Source of the DNA: Crystallibacter permensis
Lineage (GTDB): Bacteria > Actinomycetota > Actinomycetes > Actinomycetales > Micrococcaceae
DNA length: 64,000 nucleotides
Assembly: GCF_025960875.1 (NCBI RefSeq)
Contig: NZ_JAODLR010000006.1
Coordinates: forward strand, 206,025 to 270,024
Direction: 5' to 3'
Below are positions 62,726-64,000 of this stretch, piece by piece. How positions within the stretch are numbered: position 1 is the stretch's first letter; each line of letters starts with the position of its first letter. The position numbers and the translations under genes are program-made. The notes below the pieces were generated by a model, which saw only the letters and a program-made list of their open reading frames with translations, was not told the DNA's origin and ran no database searches.

Positions 62726-62832
62726 AGACCAAGATCCTTTCGAACCGCCTTAGATCCACTCTAGACCGTGGTGAGGCAGGCGACCACCGCAAAATATCAG
62801 CGGATAAGGCATCAGCTACTAGGCTTGATGCT

Positions 62833-63846
62833 ATGAACATACTGGTCACCGGGGGCACCGGCTACATTGGCTCGCATACAACATTGGCCTTGCTCGAGGC
62901 GGGACACGACGTGGTCGTCGTGGATAATCTGGCCAACTCCAGCGAGGAATCGCTGCGCCGCGTGCAGGAGCTGGCCGGGCGAAAGGTCGCGTTCCATAAA
63001 GCGGATCTTCTCGATGAGGTCAGACTCGGCAAAGTCTTCGATGCCGCGCGCGTCGATGCGGTGATCCATTTCGCCGGGCTTAAGGCCGTGGGCGAATCCG
63101 TGGACCAGCCGCTGCATTACTACCACAACAACGTCGGCGGCACGCTCAACCTGCTGCGCACCATGGAAGCGCATAACGTCCGCACCATCGTTTTCAGCTC
63201 ATCCGCCACCGTCTACGGGAACTCCGACGAGGTGCCGCTGACGGAGAAGATGCCGCTGGATGCCACCAACCCCTACGGCCGGACCAAGGAACAGATCGAG
63301 GACATCCTCTCCGACCTCGGCGCCTCGGACGATCGCTGGCACGTTGCGCTGCTGCGTTACTTCAATCCCGTGGGCGCCCACGAGTCCGGCCGGATCGGCG
63401 AGGATCCCACGGGCGTCCCGAACAACCTGCTGCCGTTCGTTGCCCAGGTGGCGGTGGGCCGCCGCGACAAGGTCCGTGTCTTCGGCAGCGACTATCCGAC
63501 GCCGGACGGCACCGGCGTGCGCGACTACATCCACGTGATGGACCTGGCCTCGGGGCACCTGGCGGCGTTGGACTTCATTGCCGGCAGGCCGGGCGTGCGC
63601 CGGTGGAACCTGGGCACCGGCCGCGGCTCTTCGGTCCTGGAGGTCCTCTCGGCGTTCGGCAAGGCCGCCGGCTTCGAGATTCCCTACGAGCTCACCGACC
63701 GCCGGCCCGGCGATGCCGCCATCAGCTACGCCGACGCTTCCGCCGCCTTGGCGGAACTGGGCTGGTCCGCACACCGGACGCTGGAGACGATGTGCGAAGA
63801 CCACTGGCGCTGGCAAAAGAACAACCCCAACGGCTACGCCGTCTAA
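62833..63846 (+). CDS. galE: UDP-glucose 4-epimerase GalE
   Basis: A 337-aa short-chain dehydrogenase/epimerase. NAD-binding GGTGYIGSH at residues 7-15, the active-site Ser in FSSSATVYG and the Tyr/Lys pair in NPYGRTKEQIED. RYFNPVGAHESGRIGEDP and DYIHVMDLASGHL are GalE signatures. Interconverts UDP-glucose and UDP-galactose. Weak ribosome site. Confidence 0.93.
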   Translation: MNILVTGGTGYIGSHTTLALLEAGHDVVVVDNLANSSEESLRRVQELAGRKVAFHKADLLDEVRLGKVFDAARVDAVIHFAGLKAVGESVDQPLHYYHNNVGGTLNLLRTMEAHNVRTIVFSSSATVYGNSDEVPLTEKMPLDATNPYGRTKEQIEDILSDLGASDDRWHVALLRYFNPVGAHESGRIGEDPTGVPNNLLPFVAQVAVGRRDKVRVFGSDYPTPDGTGVRDYIHVMDLASGHLAALDFIAGRPGVRRWNLGTGRGSSVLEVLSAFGKAAGFEIPYELTDRRPGDAAISYADASAALAELGWSAHRTLETMCEDHWRWQKNNPNGYAV

Positions 63847-63905
63847 AGCCAACAACGACGCCGGCGGCAGCCTCCCAGCGCAAGGAGAACTGCCACCGTC
63901 GTCGT

Positions 63906-64000
63906 CTAAGCCTTGATCCACCGATCCGCAGTTGGTCCTGATGGTTTTTCGGGGCTGGCTGCGGTTTTGGTTTTCGGGCAGGAGGCATCGGCCGGCCTCG
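63906..64000 (-). CDS. Possible C-terminal end of a gene running off the window
   Basis: On the minus strand one frame reads without a stop from the window edge to a TAG at 63906-63908, giving a Lys/Pro/Ala-rich tail that ends SGPTADRWIKA. It is convergent with galE, 59 bp away. Thirty residues are too few to identify a family; chance is possible. Confidence 0.35.
   Translation of the reverse strand, partial: RPADASCPKTKTAASPEKPSGPTADRWIKA

Noticed and set aside
63722..63988. 88-codon minus-strand frame near the right end
   Set aside because: Arg/Pro-rich shadow of the galE 3' end without a ribosome site.

Overview
The window is a high-GC, gene-dense chromosomal segment from an actinobacterium, most likely an Arthrobacter-like member of the Micrococcaceae. 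Evidence: the AdnAB helicase-nuclease pair instead of RecBCD/AddAB, UvrD2 with its four-Cys/HRDC tail, the actinobacteria-specific small proteins DUF3107 and DUF3117, the coproporphyrin-dependent heme pathway (HemQ/ChdC), a MoeZ-type E1-rhodanese fusion, and frequent GTG/TTG starts with GTGA/ATGA overlaps. I see no insertion sequence, prophage, CRISPR array, tRNA or rRNA. Parts of the order (uvrD2-nudC-adnB-adnA; moeZ-tetR-DUF3107-ferritin-like-DEAD helicase; O-methyltransferase-sigE-anti-sigma-tatB-mrp) resemble, from memory, the Mycobacterium tuberculosis Rv3196-Rv3211 and Rv1220c-Rv1233c neighbourhoods.

Layout. 0-13.6 kb is a DNA-repair and nucleic-acid block: an orphan E1-like (ThiF/RRE) protein, uvrD2, nudC, an APH-like protein, adnB, adnA, an alkyltransferase-like protein and a DEDDh exonuclease. 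13.6-16.5 kb is a methionine importer (metN-metI-metQ) ending in a strong terminator. 16.5-27.9 kb carries an AI-2E family transporter and a full set of heme genes from glutamyl-tRNA to protoheme (hemA divergent from hemE-cgoX-chdC-cpfC-hemC-hemD-hemB-hemL). 27.9-30.5 kb holds moeZ, a TetR regulator, DUF3107 and a small membrane protein. 30.5-33.9 kb is thiamin synthesis: thiO-thiS-thiG plus a pterin dehydratase behind a TPP riboswitch, and thiE on the other strand. 33.9-39.2 kb is RNA and DNA processing: a ferritin-like protein, an RNB ribonuclease, a DEAD-box helicase with a long structured leader, and an orphan DNA methyltransferase. 39.2-44 kb has an SSS-family symporter with an overlooked 44-aa partner, a PHP phosphoesterase and aminopeptidase P.

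44-51 kb is an envelope-stress and metal block: a stress-protein-17M-like membrane protein, a PRC/MgtE_N/CBS protein overlapping a DUF1003 membrane protein, the Mrp ATPase, TatB, a zinc anti-sigma factor, SigE and an O-methyltransferase. 51-55.6 kb: leucyl aminopeptidase, DUF3117 with a hairpin leader, a GT-C-like membrane protein, a DivIVA-domain protein and a LOG-family phosphoribohydrolase. 55.7-59.1 kb is a glutamate-type ABC importer (gluABCD). 59.1-61.2 kb is the divergent dapE/dapD pair. The window ends with a secreted lysozyme-like protein, an unrecognised 203-aa protein, galE, and a possible gene tail at the right edge.

Most of the window is well-conserved housekeeping. The points I would follow up are the orphan E1/RRE protein without a YcaO partner, the APH-fold protein lacking its DFG-type aspartate, the 44-aa transporter subunit, the structured leaders of the DEAD helicase and DUF3117, the inverted repeats between hemE and hemA, and the detached MgtE gating module paired with DUF1003.
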